Shown in pieces: positions 36,959 to 45,378 of a stretch of DNA of 50,259 bases. Position 1 is the first letter of the stretch. The number at the start of each line of letters is the position of its first letter. The position numbers were made by a program, and so were the translations under genes. Where the stretch lies: assembly GCA_039794245.1 (NCBI GenBank), contig JBDIVS010000022.1, positions 1 through 50,259 of the forward strand, given 5' to 3'. A model generated the notes under the pieces. That model searched no databases, was not told the DNA's origin, and was given only the letters and a program-made list of their open reading frames with translations. Source of the DNA: DAITQM01 sp039794245 (GTDB lineage Bacteria > Pseudomonadota > Gammaproteobacteria > Xanthomonadales > Wenzhouxiangellaceae).

Positions 36959-37899
36959 ACGACAACACCATCTTGATCATCGCCGAACACGACGGCCGGG
37001 TGCTGCACCCGGCGACGGCGCGCTCGGCCGCCTGCGCCGCCGCAATCGGCGGCAGCGTGACTGTGGCGGTCTTCGCCGCCGAGCCCGCCGCGGTCGCCGC
37101 CCAGGCGGCGAAACTCGCCGGTATCGGCCGGGTGCTGGCCATCGCCGATGCAGTGTTCGCCCACCCGCTGGCGGCGGTGCTGGCGCCGGAAATCGTCCAC
37201 CTGGCCAAGGGCTACAGCCACGTGCTCGCCCCGTCGACGACGTTCGGCAAGGATCTTTTGCCGCGCGTCGCGGCGCTGCTCGGCGTCAACCAGGTCAGCG
37301 ACGTGATGGAAGTGCTCGGCCCGCGCCGTTTCCGCCGGCCGATTTATGCCGGCAACGCGCTGATCGAAGTGACCGTGCCCGAGGATCTGAAGGTCGTCGC
37401 AACAGTCCGCACGGCGTCGTGGCCGGCAGCCGGCGAACAGAACGATCCGGCGCCGCTCGAGACGCTCGCCCGCGGCGGTGCAAAGGTCACCCATACCCGC
37501 TTTATCGCACTCGAAAGCGGTGGCGGCCAAGGCCCGGACTTGCAGACCGCGCGGATCGTCGTCGCCGGCGGCCGGGCGCTGGGCAGCAAGGAACACTTTG
37601 CGCTGATCTACAACCTGGCAGCCAAACTGAACGCCGCGGTCGGCGCCTCGCGCGCGGCGGTCGATGCCGGCTACGTGCCCAACGAACTGCAAGTCGGCCA
37701 GACCGGCAAGATCATCGCCCCCGAGCTTTATTTCGCCTTCGGCATTTCCGGCGCCATCCAGCACCTGACCGGGATCAAGGACGCCGGCACCATCGTCGCC
37801 GTGAACAAGGACGCCGAGGCGCCGATTTTCGAGGTCGCCGACCTCGGGCTGGCCGGCGATCTGTTCAAGGTCATCCCCGAACTGGAACAAGCGCTGTAG
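36955..37899 (+). CDS. etfA: Electron transfer flavoprotein, alpha subunit
   Basis: EtfA carries the FAD. The 314-residue protein has the N-terminal AANH-like domain and the C-terminal FAD domain: VVAGGRALGSKEHF, LNAAVGASRAAVDAG, VGQTGKIIAPELYFAFGISG and AVNKDAEAPIFEVADLG. It is coupled to etfB by a four-base overlap and is followed after six bases by the acetoacetyl-CoA synthetase gene. This places ETF in an operon with an acyl-activating enzyme and a chorismatase, unlike the common pairing with ETF-ubiquinone oxidoreductase or an acyl-CoA dehydrogenase. Confidence 0.96.
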   Translation: MNDNTILIIAEHDGRVLHPATARSAACAAAIGGSVTVAVFAAEPAAVAAQAAKLAGIGRVLAIADAVFAHPLAAVLAPEIVHLAKGYSHVLAPSTTFGKDLLPRVAALLGVNQVSDVMEVLGPRRFRRPIYAGNALIEVTVPEDLKVVATVRTASWPAAGEQNDPAPLETLARGGAKVTHTRFIALESGGGQGPDLQTARIVVAGGRALGSKEHFALIYNLAAKLNAAVGASRAAVDAGYVPNELQVGQTGKIIAPELYFAFGISGAIQHLTGIKDAGTIVAVNKDAEAPIFEVADLGLAGDLFKVIPELEQAL

Positions 37900-37905
37900 G
37901 CCGCG

Positions 37906-39897
37906 ATGACGGGCAACGGCACGATCCTCTGGGAAGCCGGCACCGAGCGCCGGGCGGCGGCGAATCTGACGCGCTTCATCGCCCAGGCCGGTCGCCGCCA
38001 CGGCCCGGGGATCGCCCCGGGAGTCGCCCCGGCAATCGACGATTACCCGGCGCTTTACGACTGGTCGATCCGCGACCCGGCCGCCTTCTGGCGCCTGGTG
38101 TGGGATTTCTGCGGCGTGCTCGGCGAGCCGGGCGAAGGCCCGTGGCTGGACAATCCCGCAGCCATGCCCGGCGCCCGTTGGTTCCCGCGCGCCCGGCTCA
38201 ATTTCGCCGAAAACCTGCTGCGCTTCGACGACGACGAACTGGCGATCATCGCCCGCTGCGAGCGCGACCTGGACAGCGAAACGCGCTACACCTACCGCGA
38301 TCTGCGCCGCCTGGTGGCGCAGGCCGCCGCGGCGCTCAGCGCCACGGGCGTTGCGCCCGGCGACCGGGTTGCCGGTTATCTGCCGAACATCCCCGAGACG
38401 ATCATCGCGATGCTCGCCGCCACCTCGCTCGGTGCGATCTGGACGTCGTGTTCGCCCGATTTCGGCACCGACGGCGTCTGCGACCGTTTCGGCCAGATCG
38501 AGCCTAAAGTGCTGTTCATCGCCGGCGCCTACTGCTACGCCGGTAAACGTTACAGCTATCTGAACCGCGTGCGGGAAGTGCTGCGCCGCATTCCGGCGAT
38601 CGAGAAAGTCGTCGTCATCCCCTATCTTGCCGACGAACTGGCGCTCGACGATCTTGGCAAGGCGGTGGCCTGGAACGATTTTCTGCCGGCCGATCCGCCG
38701 CCCTTGACGTTTACCCGGCTACCGTTCGATCACCCGCTTTACATTCTCTATTCCTCCGGCACCACCGGGGCGCCGAAGTGCATCGTGCACGGCGCCGGCG
38801 GCACGCTGTTGCAGCATCTGAAGGAATTGATCCTGCATACCGACATCAAGCGCGATGACCGGTTGTTTTATTTCACCACGTGCGGCTGGATGATGTGGAA
38901 CTGGCTGGCTTCGGGGCTGGCCACCGGGGCGACCGTCGTGCTGTACGACGGCTCGCCGTTTTTCCCGCGCGCCCGGCGGCTGTTCGACTTTGCCGACGAA
39001 GTCGGTATCAGCGTGTTTGGCACCAGCGCCAAGTCGATCGCCGCCTGGCAGAAGGCCGGTGTCGAACCGAAGGTCACGCACCGCCTGGACAGGCTGCGCA
39101 CGATCCTGTCTACCGGCTCGCCGTTGCTCCCCGAGCAATTCGACTACGTTTACGAAAAAGTCAAATCGGACGTCTGCTTGAGTTCGATCTCCGGCGGCAC
39201 CGATATCGTCTCGTGCTTTGCGCTCGGCAACCCGTTGCTGCCGGTCCGGCGCGGCGAGTTGCAATGCCGGGGGCTCGGCATGAAGGTCGAAATCCGCGAC
39301 GACGACGGCCGGGTCGTCACCGGGCAATGCGGTGAACTGACTTGCGCGCTGCCCTTCCCGTCGATGCCGGTCGGCTTCTGGAACGATCCCGGCGGCGAGA
39401 AATACCGCGCCGCCTATTTCGAGCGCTTTCCCGGCATCTGGGCGCAAGGCGATTTCGCCGAGTTGACGCCTTCAGGCGGGGTCATCATCTACGGCCGCTC
39501 GGATGCCACGTTGAACCCCGGCGGCGTGCGCATCGGCACCGCCGAAATCTACCGCCAGGTCGAGGCTATCGACGAGGTCACCGACAGCGTCTGCGTCGGC
39601 CAGGACATCGACGGCGACCAGCGGGTGATCCTGTTCGTGCGCCTGCGCGACGGGCTCACACTCGACGAGACGCTGATCGACACCATCCGTCGGCGTATCC
39701 GGGCCAACACCACACCACGCCACGTGCCGGCGCTGATCCTGCAAATTGCCGACATCCCGCGAACCTTGAGCGGCAAGGTCAGCGAGCTGGCGGTGCGCGA
39801 TGTGATCCACGGCCGTACCGTGCGCAACGTCCATTCGCTGGCCAACCCCGAAGCCCTGGACCTGTTTCGCGACCGGCCGGAACTCAAAGTGACATGA
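37906..39897 (+). CDS. Acetoacetyl-CoA synthetase (acetoacetate--CoA ligase)
   Basis: The enzyme activates acetoacetate with ATP and CoA to acetoacetyl-CoA. The 663-residue protein belongs to the ANL adenylate-forming family with the P-loop YSSGTTGAPK (about residues 282-291), the aromatic motif CGWMMWNW, the YGRSD adenylate-binding motif, and the C-terminal catalytic Lys624 in SGKVSEL. The N-terminal part (DYPALYDWSIRDPAAFWRLV, AMPGARWFPRARLNFAENLL) is typical of acetoacetate--CoA ligase and longer than acetyl-CoA synthetase-type. Length fits the family (about 650-670). It is six bases after etfA and overlaps the chorismatase gene by four bases. Confidence 0.9.
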   Translation: MTGNGTILWEAGTERRAAANLTRFIAQAGRRHGPGIAPGVAPAIDDYPALYDWSIRDPAAFWRLVWDFCGVLGEPGEGPWLDNPAAMPGARWFPRARLNFAENLLRFDDDELAIIARCERDLDSETRYTYRDLRRLVAQAAAALSATGVAPGDRVAGYLPNIPETIIAMLAATSLGAIWTSCSPDFGTDGVCDRFGQIEPKVLFIAGAYCYAGKRYSYLNRVREVLRRIPAIEKVVVIPYLADELALDDLGKAVAWNDFLPADPPPLTFTRLPFDHPLYILYSSGTTGAPKCIVHGAGGTLLQHLKELILHTDIKRDDRLFYFTTCGWMMWNWLASGLATGATVVLYDGSPFFPRARRLFDFADEVGISVFGTSAKSIAAWQKAGVEPKVTHRLDRLRTILSTGSPLLPEQFDYVYEKVKSDVCLSSISGGTDIVSCFALGNPLLPVRRGELQCRGLGMKVEIRDDDGRVVTGQCGELTCALPFPSMPVGFWNDPGGEKYRAAYFERFPGIWAQGDFAELTPSGGVIIYGRSDATLNPGGVRIGTAEIYRQVEAIDEVTDSVCVGQDIDGDQRVILFVRLRDGLTLDETLIDTIRRRIRANTTPRHVPALILQIADIPRTLSGKVSELAVRDVIHGRTVRNVHSLANPEALDLFRDRPELKVT

Positions 39898-40865
39898 GTG
39901 GGCTCGAAGTGCGGTTGACGGCGCGCGGCGGCCGGCCGCCACCGGGCCGGCACGTACTGGCCCGCATTGCGTTTCACACCCTGCCCGAAACCGCCAAGCC
40001 GCCGGCCGATGGCGTCGTGCTGCCGCTCGCCGCCCTCGATGCGGACCCCGAACGGCCGGCGACCGACGAGTTATGGTGCGTCGGCGATCGGGTCGAACGG
40101 CGGTGCGGCGATGGGTTGTGGTTGGCCCAAAGCCGCGAATTCACATTCGGCTGCCTGCACGTGCCGCCGCCGGCCGGCGCGGACTACTCGAACGCGATCG
40201 CCTCGCTGTATGAACGATTGCTCGCCGAACTCGCCGCCTCGCCCCACCCTTACCCGCTGAAAATCTGGCATTACCTGCCGGCGATCAACCGCGGTGCCGG
40301 CGACGACGAAAACTACCGCCGCTTCTGCGCCGGCCGCGACCGGGCGCTGCGCGCCGTGGCGCCGCACCTTTTGCCGCTGCCGGCGGCGACGGCGATCGGC
40401 ATACCGAACGATGGATTGCCGCTGACCGTTTATTGGCTGGCCGCCGCCCGACCCGGCGTCAATGTTGAAAACCCGCGGCAGACCAGCGCCTGGCACTATC
40501 CCCGGGAATACGGCCCGGCCAGCCCGAATTTCTCGCGCGGCACACTGCTCTCCGGCAACGGCCTGTTTCTGATTTCGGGCACCGCGAGCGTGGTCGGGCA
40601 CAGCTCGCGCCACCCCGGCGACAGCGCCGCGCAGAGCGCCGAAATGTTCGCCAATCTCGGCGCCCTGCTCGAGGCCGCGGGGCTGGCCGGGCGCGCCACG
40701 CCCGGCTGTCTGAGGATTTATCTGCGCGATCGTGCATCCTGGCCGGACGTCGCCCGGCGGCTGGCCGAAAGCCCCTGGCACGATTGGCCGATCCGCCCGC
40801 TGCACGGCGAAATCTGCCGCGCCGAACTGATGGTCGAGATCGATGGAGTGGCTGCAGGTTCGTGA
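39894..40865 (+). CDS. Chorismatase, FkbO/Hyg5/XanB2-like
   Basis: Chorismatases remove pyruvate from chorismate to give a dihydroxycyclohexadiene acid, 3-hydroxybenzoate and/or 4-hydroxybenzoate. The 323-residue protein shows the family's IWHYLPAINRG followed by YRRFCAGRDRAL (about residues 125-150), NPRQTSAWHYPREYGPASPN, the FLISGTASVVGHSS stretch and a C-terminal EICRAELMVEIDG that resembles the catalytic-acid region. The ATG at 39894 overlaps the preceding stop by four bases (ATGA); the frame also runs far upstream inside the ligase gene, but only this start gives the family N-terminus. Product specificity (XanB2-like hydroxybenzoates or otherwise) cannot be told from sequence alone. No aryl-polyene or ubiquinone gene is adjacent. 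Confidence 0.8.
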   Translation: MSGLEVRLTARGGRPPPGRHVLARIAFHTLPETAKPPADGVVLPLAALDADPERPATDELWCVGDRVERRCGDGLWLAQSREFTFGCLHVPPPAGADYSNAIASLYERLLAELAASPHPYPLKIWHYLPAINRGAGDDENYRRFCAGRDRALRAVAPHLLPLPAATAIGIPNDGLPLTVYWLAAARPGVNVENPRQTSAWHYPREYGPASPNFSRGTLLSGNGLFLISGTASVVGHSSRHPGDSAAQSAEMFANLGALLEAAGLAGRATPGCLRIYLRDRASWPDVARRLAESPWHDWPIRPLHGEICRAELMVEIDGVAAGS

Positions 40866-40876
40866 CGGGGGACGGA

Positions 40877-41203
40877 TCAGACCCCGTCCGGTTTGAAACC
40901 GGCTTCGTGGAGCAGGGTTTCCTCGTCCACCTCGTCCGGCGATATATAAAAACCGCCGTCGTAATCGGGGCCGAAGAGCACGTCATCGACATCCGGATCG
41001 TCACTCCAGATATCGGCAAGCGCCGCTTTTAACGCGCGCCTTTCACGCAGCGCCTCGATTCTGCGCCAGGTCGGCAGGTTGCGTTGCCGCGTGTTCACCC
41101 TGGACGAGGCGCCGGCCTCAGGCACGCTCTCTCCGGCGGGCGGTTGCAGCCCGTTCGGAGCCGGCTGCCGGCCGGCCTTTGGACGCTCATCTGCGCTCGC
41201 CAT
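40877..41203 (-). CDS. Small acidic protein, similar to the PA3496 family
   Basis: The 108-residue product has a polar, disordered N-terminus, a basic stretch RNLPTWRRIEALRERRALKAAL (key pattern: TWRRIE then RERR) and an acidic C-terminal half (DIWSDDPDVDDVLFGPDYD). The central segment looks like the PA3496 family of small gammaproteobacterial proteins of unknown job; no membrane segment or catalytic motif is visible. It converges on the chorismatase gene across 11 bases. ATG at 41203. I do not assign a function. Confidence 0.65.
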   Translation of the reverse strand: MASADERPKAGRQPAPNGLQPPAGESVPEAGASSRVNTRQRNLPTWRRIEALRERRALKAALADIWSDDPDVDDVLFGPDYDGGFYISPDEVDEETLLHEAGFKPDGV

Positions 41204-41358
41204 AGTGTGGACAACGATGCCTTCTGGATCGGGGGCTTAGCCGGATGATACCCGACTGGCGCGGCTCACCCAGGCTGTACCGGCACTCGCCGCTCGCGCT
41301 GCCTACGCCCGCTGGTTATGCTACCGCTTTGCAAGCGGAATGCAATCCCCCCGGCGGG

Positions 41359-41388
41359 CGTTCCTCGTTGTTCGAGAAACGAGGAACG
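41359..41388. repeat. Perfect 11-bp inverted repeat
   Basis: CGTTCCTCGTT (41359-41369) and AACGAGGAACG (41378-41388) are perfectly complementary around the loop GTTCGAGA. A related TTGTTCGAGGAACG sequence occurs at 44376-44389, so this is a small repeat family. There is no U-tract. Confidence 0.6.
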
Positions 41389-41440
41389 TTGCTCGTCGTT
41401 GCTCCCCCGACCGCCACACCCCCCACATCGTCGTATGCCC

Positions 41441-41560
41441 GCAGCCAGGCGCCTGCGAAAACCCAGTAAAACTATTTTTCACCACTAAGAACACGAAGGT
41501 CACGAAGGTTGGAATCTGACGAAGCCAGACCTTCGTGCGCTTCGTGTCCTTCATGGTGGA
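41441..41560. repeat. Long-hairpin intergenic repeat, copy 3
   Basis: About 120 bases nearly identical to 35744-35861, including GCAGCCAGGCGCCTGCGAAA, CAGTAAAACTATTTTT and complementary arms CACCACTAAGAACACGAAGG and CCTTCGTGCGCTTCGTGTCC. Differences are a few substitutions in the arms and two extra bases. Its presence in two distant gaps in the same orientation marks a dispersed element. Confidence 0.85.
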
Positions 41561-41740
41561 ATCCATTGTATGGTGCGGGCATGTCCGGAATGACTAAGGT
41601 GGGGGCGGGCGTGTCCGGAGTAACGATCCACCGGCAGGGCCGGGGGTTATCCGCGAGAATGGCCGGCAGGCGGTGCGGCGCCAACCCCGGTTGGGTTGAT
41701 TTTCACAGCAGGGTTTTGACGACGTTGGGTCGCCGCCGGC

Positions 41741-42832
41741 TCAGACGTTGAACCTGAAGTGCATGATATCGGCTTCCTGGACGAGGTAGCCGCGGCCTTC
41801 GACGCGCAGCTTGCCGGCGTCGCGCGCCGCAGTCTCGCCGCCCAGGCGGATGAAGTCGTCATAGGCGATCACTTCGGCGCGGATGAAACCACGTTCGAAA
41901 TCGCTGTGGATGCGGCCGGCGGCCTCCGGGGCGCAGGCGCCGCGGCGCACGGTCCAGGCCCTGACTTCCTTCGGGCCGGCGGTGAAAAAGGTCAGCAAGT
42001 CGAGCAACCGGTAGCCGGCGCGGATCACGCGGTCGAGCCCGGATTCGGCAAGCCCCATCTCATTCATGAACAGCGCCCGGTCGGCATCGTCGAGGGCCGC
42101 CAGTTCGGCCTCGAGGGCCGCCGAAATCGTCACCACTTCGGTCCCTTCGCCGGCGGCCAATTCGGCCAGCGCCCGGACTTCGGGGTCGCCGGCATCCTGC
42201 CCTTCGCCGAGGTTGGCGATATACAGCATCGGTTTTAGCGTCAGCAGGTTATATTCGCGCAAGGCCCGCTCAGCCGCGTCGTCGAGCCCGGCGCGGCGTG
42301 CCGGAAGCCCGGCGGCGAGCGCCTCGTGCACCGGCTTGAGAGCGGCCAGCCGAGATGCGGTTTCCTTGTCGCCGCTTTTCGCCTGGCGTTCCAGGCGCGC
42401 CATCGTTCGCTCGACCTGGTCGAGATCGGCCAGCGCCAGTTCGGTGTTGATCGTTGCGACATCGTCGAGCGGCGCCACCCGGCCGGCAACGTGAACGACG
42501 TTGCCGCCGGCAAAGCAGCGCACCACGTGGGCAATTGCCTCGACCTCGCGAATATGCGCCAGAAACTGAATGCCGAGGCCCTCGCCGCGGCTGGCCCCGG
42601 CGACCAGACCGGCGATATCGACAAACTCCATCACTGCCGGGACGATTTTGGCCGGCTTGACGAGCGCCGCGATCGCCGCCAGCCGCTCGTCGGGCACGGC
42701 CACGACGCCGACGTTCGGATCGATGGTGCAGAAAGGATAATTCTCGGCCGCCACCTGACTGCGGGTCAGCGCCGAAAACAGCGTGGACTTGCCGACATTG
42801 GGCAACCCGACGATACCGCACCGAAAACCCAT
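41741..42832 (-). CDS. ychF: Redox-regulated ATPase YchF
   Basis: YchF is an Obg-family P-loop protein that hydrolyses ATP rather than GTP and binds ribosomes. The 363-residue protein has G1 GLPNVGKST (residues 9-17), G3-like DIAGLVAGASRGEGLG, the NLGE motif in place of NKxD that explains ATP preference, and a C-terminal TGS domain (the VIRAGYRLLDLLTFFTAGPKEVRAW region) ending AREAGKLRVEGRGYLVQEADIMHFRFNV-like, with the terminal FRFNV. It lies downstream of pth by 48 bases on the same strand, the common rplY-pth-ychF order. Confidence 0.96.
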   Translation of the reverse strand: MGFRCGIVGLPNVGKSTLFSALTRSQVAAENYPFCTIDPNVGVVAVPDERLAAIAALVKPAKIVPAVMEFVDIAGLVAGASRGEGLGIQFLAHIREVEAIAHVVRCFAGGNVVHVAGRVAPLDDVATINTELALADLDQVERTMARLERQAKSGDKETASRLAALKPVHEALAAGLPARRAGLDDAAERALREYNLLTLKPMLYIANLGEGQDAGDPEVRALAELAAGEGTEVVTISAALEAELAALDDADRALFMNEMGLAESGLDRVIRAGYRLLDLLTFFTAGPKEVRAWTVRRGACAPEAAGRIHSDFERGFIRAEVIAYDDFIRLGGETAARDAGKLRVEGRGYLVQEADIMHFRFNV

Positions 42833-42880
42833 GGTGTTCCTATAGCGCCTTGTAGAAATCGTGAACGATGCCGTGAAAAA

Positions 42881-43483
42881 TCACGGGCCGGCGGTATCCG
42901 GCGGGGGCGAGCGGTGCAGTTCGTTCATCGCCCGCGGCACCTCACCGGCGGCGAGCAATGGCAGGACGTCGAGCGCCCGCTCGAACGCCGCTTCGATCAT
43001 GTCCTGTTCCCCGGCGGGCGGGCGGCTCAGTACATACGGCGTGACAAGCGCCGCGTCACCGGGATGGCCGATGCCGATCCTGAGCCTGAGGTACGCCTGG
43101 GTGCCGAGGTGCCGGTCGATATCGCGCAGGCCGTTGTGCCCGCCGTGACCGCCGCCCTCCTTTAGCCGGGCGGTGCCGGGCGGCAGATCCAGATCGTCGT
43201 GGACGACGATGAGATCGGCCGGCGCGAGCTTGTACCAATCAAGCAGGGCACGGACCGCCTGGCCACTGTGGTTCATCCAGGTGGTAGGCTTGAACAGAAT
43301 CAACGTCGTATCGCCCAGGCGCTCGCGGCATTCCTCGCCGCTGAGTTTAGGCCGCGGCTTGAAGGTCCAGCCGCGGCGGCCGGCCAACCGGTCAACGAAC
43401 CAGAAACCGGCGTTGTGCCGGGTGTCGCGATATTCGGGGCCGGGATTACCCAGCCCCGCGATCGCCAGCGTCCGGGAGGCCAC
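42881..43483 (-). CDS. pth: Peptidyl-tRNA hydrolase
   Basis: Pth cleaves peptidyl-tRNAs that drop off ribosomes. The 200-residue protein has AGLGNPGPEYRDTRHNAGF with catalytic His23, KPTTWMNHSGQAV, VVHDDLDLPPGTARLKEGGG, and GGHNGLRDI, all hallmarks of the bacterial enzyme. The start is GTG at 43483. It follows rplY by 30 bases, and ychF follows it, forming the translation-related run rplY-pth-ychF. Confidence 0.97.
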   Translation of the reverse strand: MASRTLAIAGLGNPGPEYRDTRHNAGFWFVDRLAGRRGWTFKPRPKLSGEECRERLGDTTLILFKPTTWMNHSGQAVRALLDWYKLAPADLIVVHDDLDLPPGTARLKEGGGHGGHNGLRDIDRHLGTQAYLRLRIGIGHPGDAALVTPYVLSRPPAGEQDMIEAAFERALDVLPLLAAGEVPRAMNELHRSPPPDTAGP

Positions 43484-43513
43484 GCGGGTTCAGCACGACT
43501 CAACAGGACGTGC

Positions 43514-44182
43514 TCACTCCTTCTCCTTGTCTCCGGTCTGTTTGGTCGCCGGCACTTCGGCCGCCGGTGTCGCCTCTTCGGCGGCGGGTTCAACCGTTTC
43601 GGTGACATACGACGCACTGGCCACCGGCACATGCGCCTCGCCACCATGCGCCAGCACGGCAAGCTGGACGCCGGCCGGCAGTTGCAGATCGTCCAAGTGG
43701 ATGATCTGGCCGACGTCGATCGCCCCCAGATCCACCTCGATGAACTCCGGCAGATCCTTGGGCAGGGCCTCGATTTCGATTTCGGTGAGCTGGTGTTCGA
43801 TGACCACGCCCGCCTTCTTGCCCGCCGGCGAGGTTTTCTCGTTGACGAAGTGCAGCGGCACCATCATGTGCAACACCTCGTCGGCCAGCACCCGCTGGAA
43901 ATCGACGTGCAGCACCTGCGGCTTGAGCGGATGCGCCTGGACGTCGCGCAGCACCACCTGCTGCGTCCGGCCGTCCGACAGCTTGAGCTCCAGGATGGAC
44001 GTATGGAACGCCTCTTCGGCGATCCGGTGGATGATGTAGTTATGATCGAGCGTCAGGGCGACGGCCTCCTGGTGGCCGCCGTACAAAATGGCCGGGATCC
44101 TGCCCTGGCGGCGCAGGCGGCGGCTCGCACCCTTCCCCGCGTCGTCACGCAATTCGACCTCGACAACGTATTGATGTGACAT
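43514..44182 (-). CDS. rplY: 50S ribosomal protein L25/general stress protein Ctc
   Basis: L25 binds 5S rRNA. The 222-residue form is the long (Ctc-type) version: the N-terminal L25 domain (GASRRLRRQGRIPAILYGG, ELKLSDGRTQQVVLRDVQ, HPLKPQVLHVDFQRV) plus the C-terminal TL5/beta domain (KKAGVVIEHQLTEIEIEALP, EFIEVDLGAIDVG), and an Ala/Glu-rich acidic tail (about residues 190-222). ATG at 44182 with GGAGA about seven bases upstream. A -10-like TATAAT lies 169 bases upstream. Confidence 0.96.
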   Translation of the reverse strand: MSHQYVVEVELRDDAGKGASRRLRRQGRIPAILYGGHQEAVALTLDHNYIIHRIAEEAFHTSILELKLSDGRTQQVVLRDVQAHPLKPQVLHVDFQRVLADEVLHMMVPLHFVNEKTSPAGKKAGVVIEHQLTEIEIEALPKDLPEFIEVDLGAIDVGQIIHLDDLQLPAGVQLAVLAHGGEAHVPVASASYVTETVEPAAEEATPAAEVPATKQTGDKEKE

Positions 44183-44350
44183 GGAATTCTCCGGTTCGAT
44201 GCGACGAGAGCCCGCCGCGACGCAAAATCGGAACCCGGCCCGGGGCGCTCGTTGGACTATCCCCCGCTACGCTCGGTGAAGTCCGACAGGCCAGAGGCCG
44301 AACCCGCTGAAACCCCGGCGATTCGCGACCAAACCACCTGGGCAGCCGGG

Positions 44351-44356
44351 CATTAT
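44351..44356 (-). promoter_or_regulatory. Likely -10 box of the rplY-pth-ychF operon
   Basis: A perfect TATAAT on the minus strand, 169 bases before the rplY ATG and just downstream of an inverted repeat. The -35 is not convincing. Confidence 0.45.
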
Positions 44357-44371
44357 AGCCGCAATCGGAAA

Positions 44372-44400
44372 TCCGTTGTTCGAGGAACGCGGAACAAACG
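44372..44400 (-). terminator. Hairpin between the 5'-nucleotidase gene and rplY
   Basis: CCGTTGTTC and GAACAAACGG arms (one bulge) enclose GAGGAACGCG, 14 bases after the 5'-nucleotidase stop and before the rplY -10 box. The position suits a terminator, but no clear U-run follows. It shares TTGTTCGAGGAACG with the hairpin at 41359-41388. Confidence 0.4.
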
Positions 44401-44413
44401 GCCGCTCCTTGGC

Positions 44414-45298
44414 TTAATGGTTCATCACGCCGTGCGGGACATGGGCGGTGGCGACATGGCCGCTGGCCGTGGCGCAGTGGTCGCGCTGGTCGTCGAAGAA
44501 GATATCGGCGCCGAAAGCGCGTAGAAACTCGCCTTTGTCGCGGCCGCCGAGAAACAGCGCCTCGTCGATCCGGATGCCCCAGGCGCGCAGCGTCAGGATC
44601 ACCCGCTTGTGCGCTGGCGCCGAACGGGCCGTCACCAGCGCCGTGCGGATCGGGTTGTCGTCGGCCGGGTACGCCGCCTGGATGCGGTGCAGCGCTTCGA
44701 GCACCGGCTTGAACGGCCCGGCGGCGAGCGGTTCGGCCGCCTGCTCGCGCTCGGCCGCGGCGAACGCCGCCAGCCCCTGTTCCTGGTAGAGCCGCTCGGC
44801 GGCGTCGCTGAACAACACCGCGTCGCCGTCGAAAGCGATGCGCAGTTGCCGGGGGTCGGTGTTGCTGGTCGTCGAAGGCATGATGCGCGCCGCGGCAAAA
44901 CCGGCGTCGAGCGCGGCGCGCACGTCGTCATCGTTGGCCGACAGGAACAGGTTCACGCCGAAAGGCCGGATATAAACATGTGGGCTCAGGCCGTTGGTGA
45001 ACGCCGCGCGGCTGATCCCGAGGCCGTGGTGTTCGATCGAGTTGAAGATGCGCAGGCCGGTGTCGGCGCTGTTACGCGACATCAGAACGACCTCGATCGC
45101 CGGGTGTTCGACGCTGTCGTCGTTCAGCGCCAAAAGCTTGCGGACCAGTTGAAAGGCGATCCCCGGGGCGAGCAGTTCGTTTTCGTGCGCAATCTGATAT
45201 TTGGCGTATTCGACCACGCCGGCGCGTTCGAACAGGGCGTGGCTGTCGTCGAGATCGAACAGCGCGCGCGACGAAATGCCGATGACCAGCGCATCCAT
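44414..45298 (-). CDS. Cytosolic 5'-nucleotidase, NT5C1-like
   Basis: The 294-residue protein begins MDALVIGISSRALFDLDDSH and has the 5'-nucleotidase family features VVLMSRNSADTGLRIFNSIE, FLSANDDDVRAALDAGFAAA, the RIAFDGDAVLFSDAAE aspartate motif, an acidic-loop ALVTARSAPAHKRVI and the KGEFLRAFGADIFFDDQ segment with the last acidic residues. These are HAD-like motifs for dephosphorylating nucleoside 5'-monophosphates. The ATG at 45298 is chosen because the upstream in-frame extension (to 46135) reads through tandem repeats. It lies between the rplY operon and the repeat array at 45379-45559. Confidence 0.88.
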   Translation of the reverse strand: MDALVIGISSRALFDLDDSHALFERAGVVEYAKYQIAHENELLAPGIAFQLVRKLLALNDDSVEHPAIEVVLMSRNSADTGLRIFNSIEHHGLGISRAAFTNGLSPHVYIRPFGVNLFLSANDDDVRAALDAGFAAARIMPSTTSNTDPRQLRIAFDGDAVLFSDAAERLYQEQGLAAFAAAEREQAAEPLAAGPFKPVLEALHRIQAAYPADDNPIRTALVTARSAPAHKRVILTLRAWGIRIDEALFLGGRDKGEFLRAFGADIFFDDQRDHCATASGHVATAHVPHGVMNH

Positions 45299-45378
45299 GG
45301 ACCGCCATTGTACCCACGATCCCCCTCCCCCGCTGGAGATGCACTTGCCAAGCGACCACTTTCGAGGCAGGGATGTCC

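Larger units (their letters stand above)
41204..41740. other. Repeat-rich intergenic region
   Basis: This 537-base gap between the small acidic protein gene and the ychF end holds a perfect hairpin (41359-41388), a GTTGCTCGTCGTTGC stretch, a long-hairpin repeat (41441-41560), and two degenerate copies of the GTCCGGAATGAC family (near 41584 and 41611). Open frames of 70-80 codons here read through repeats and are not supported as genes. Confidence 0.6.

Noticed and set aside
44183..44413. Possible tRNA upstream of rplY
   Set aside because: A GGTTCGAT string is present but no paired stem, acceptor or CCA end can be drawn.
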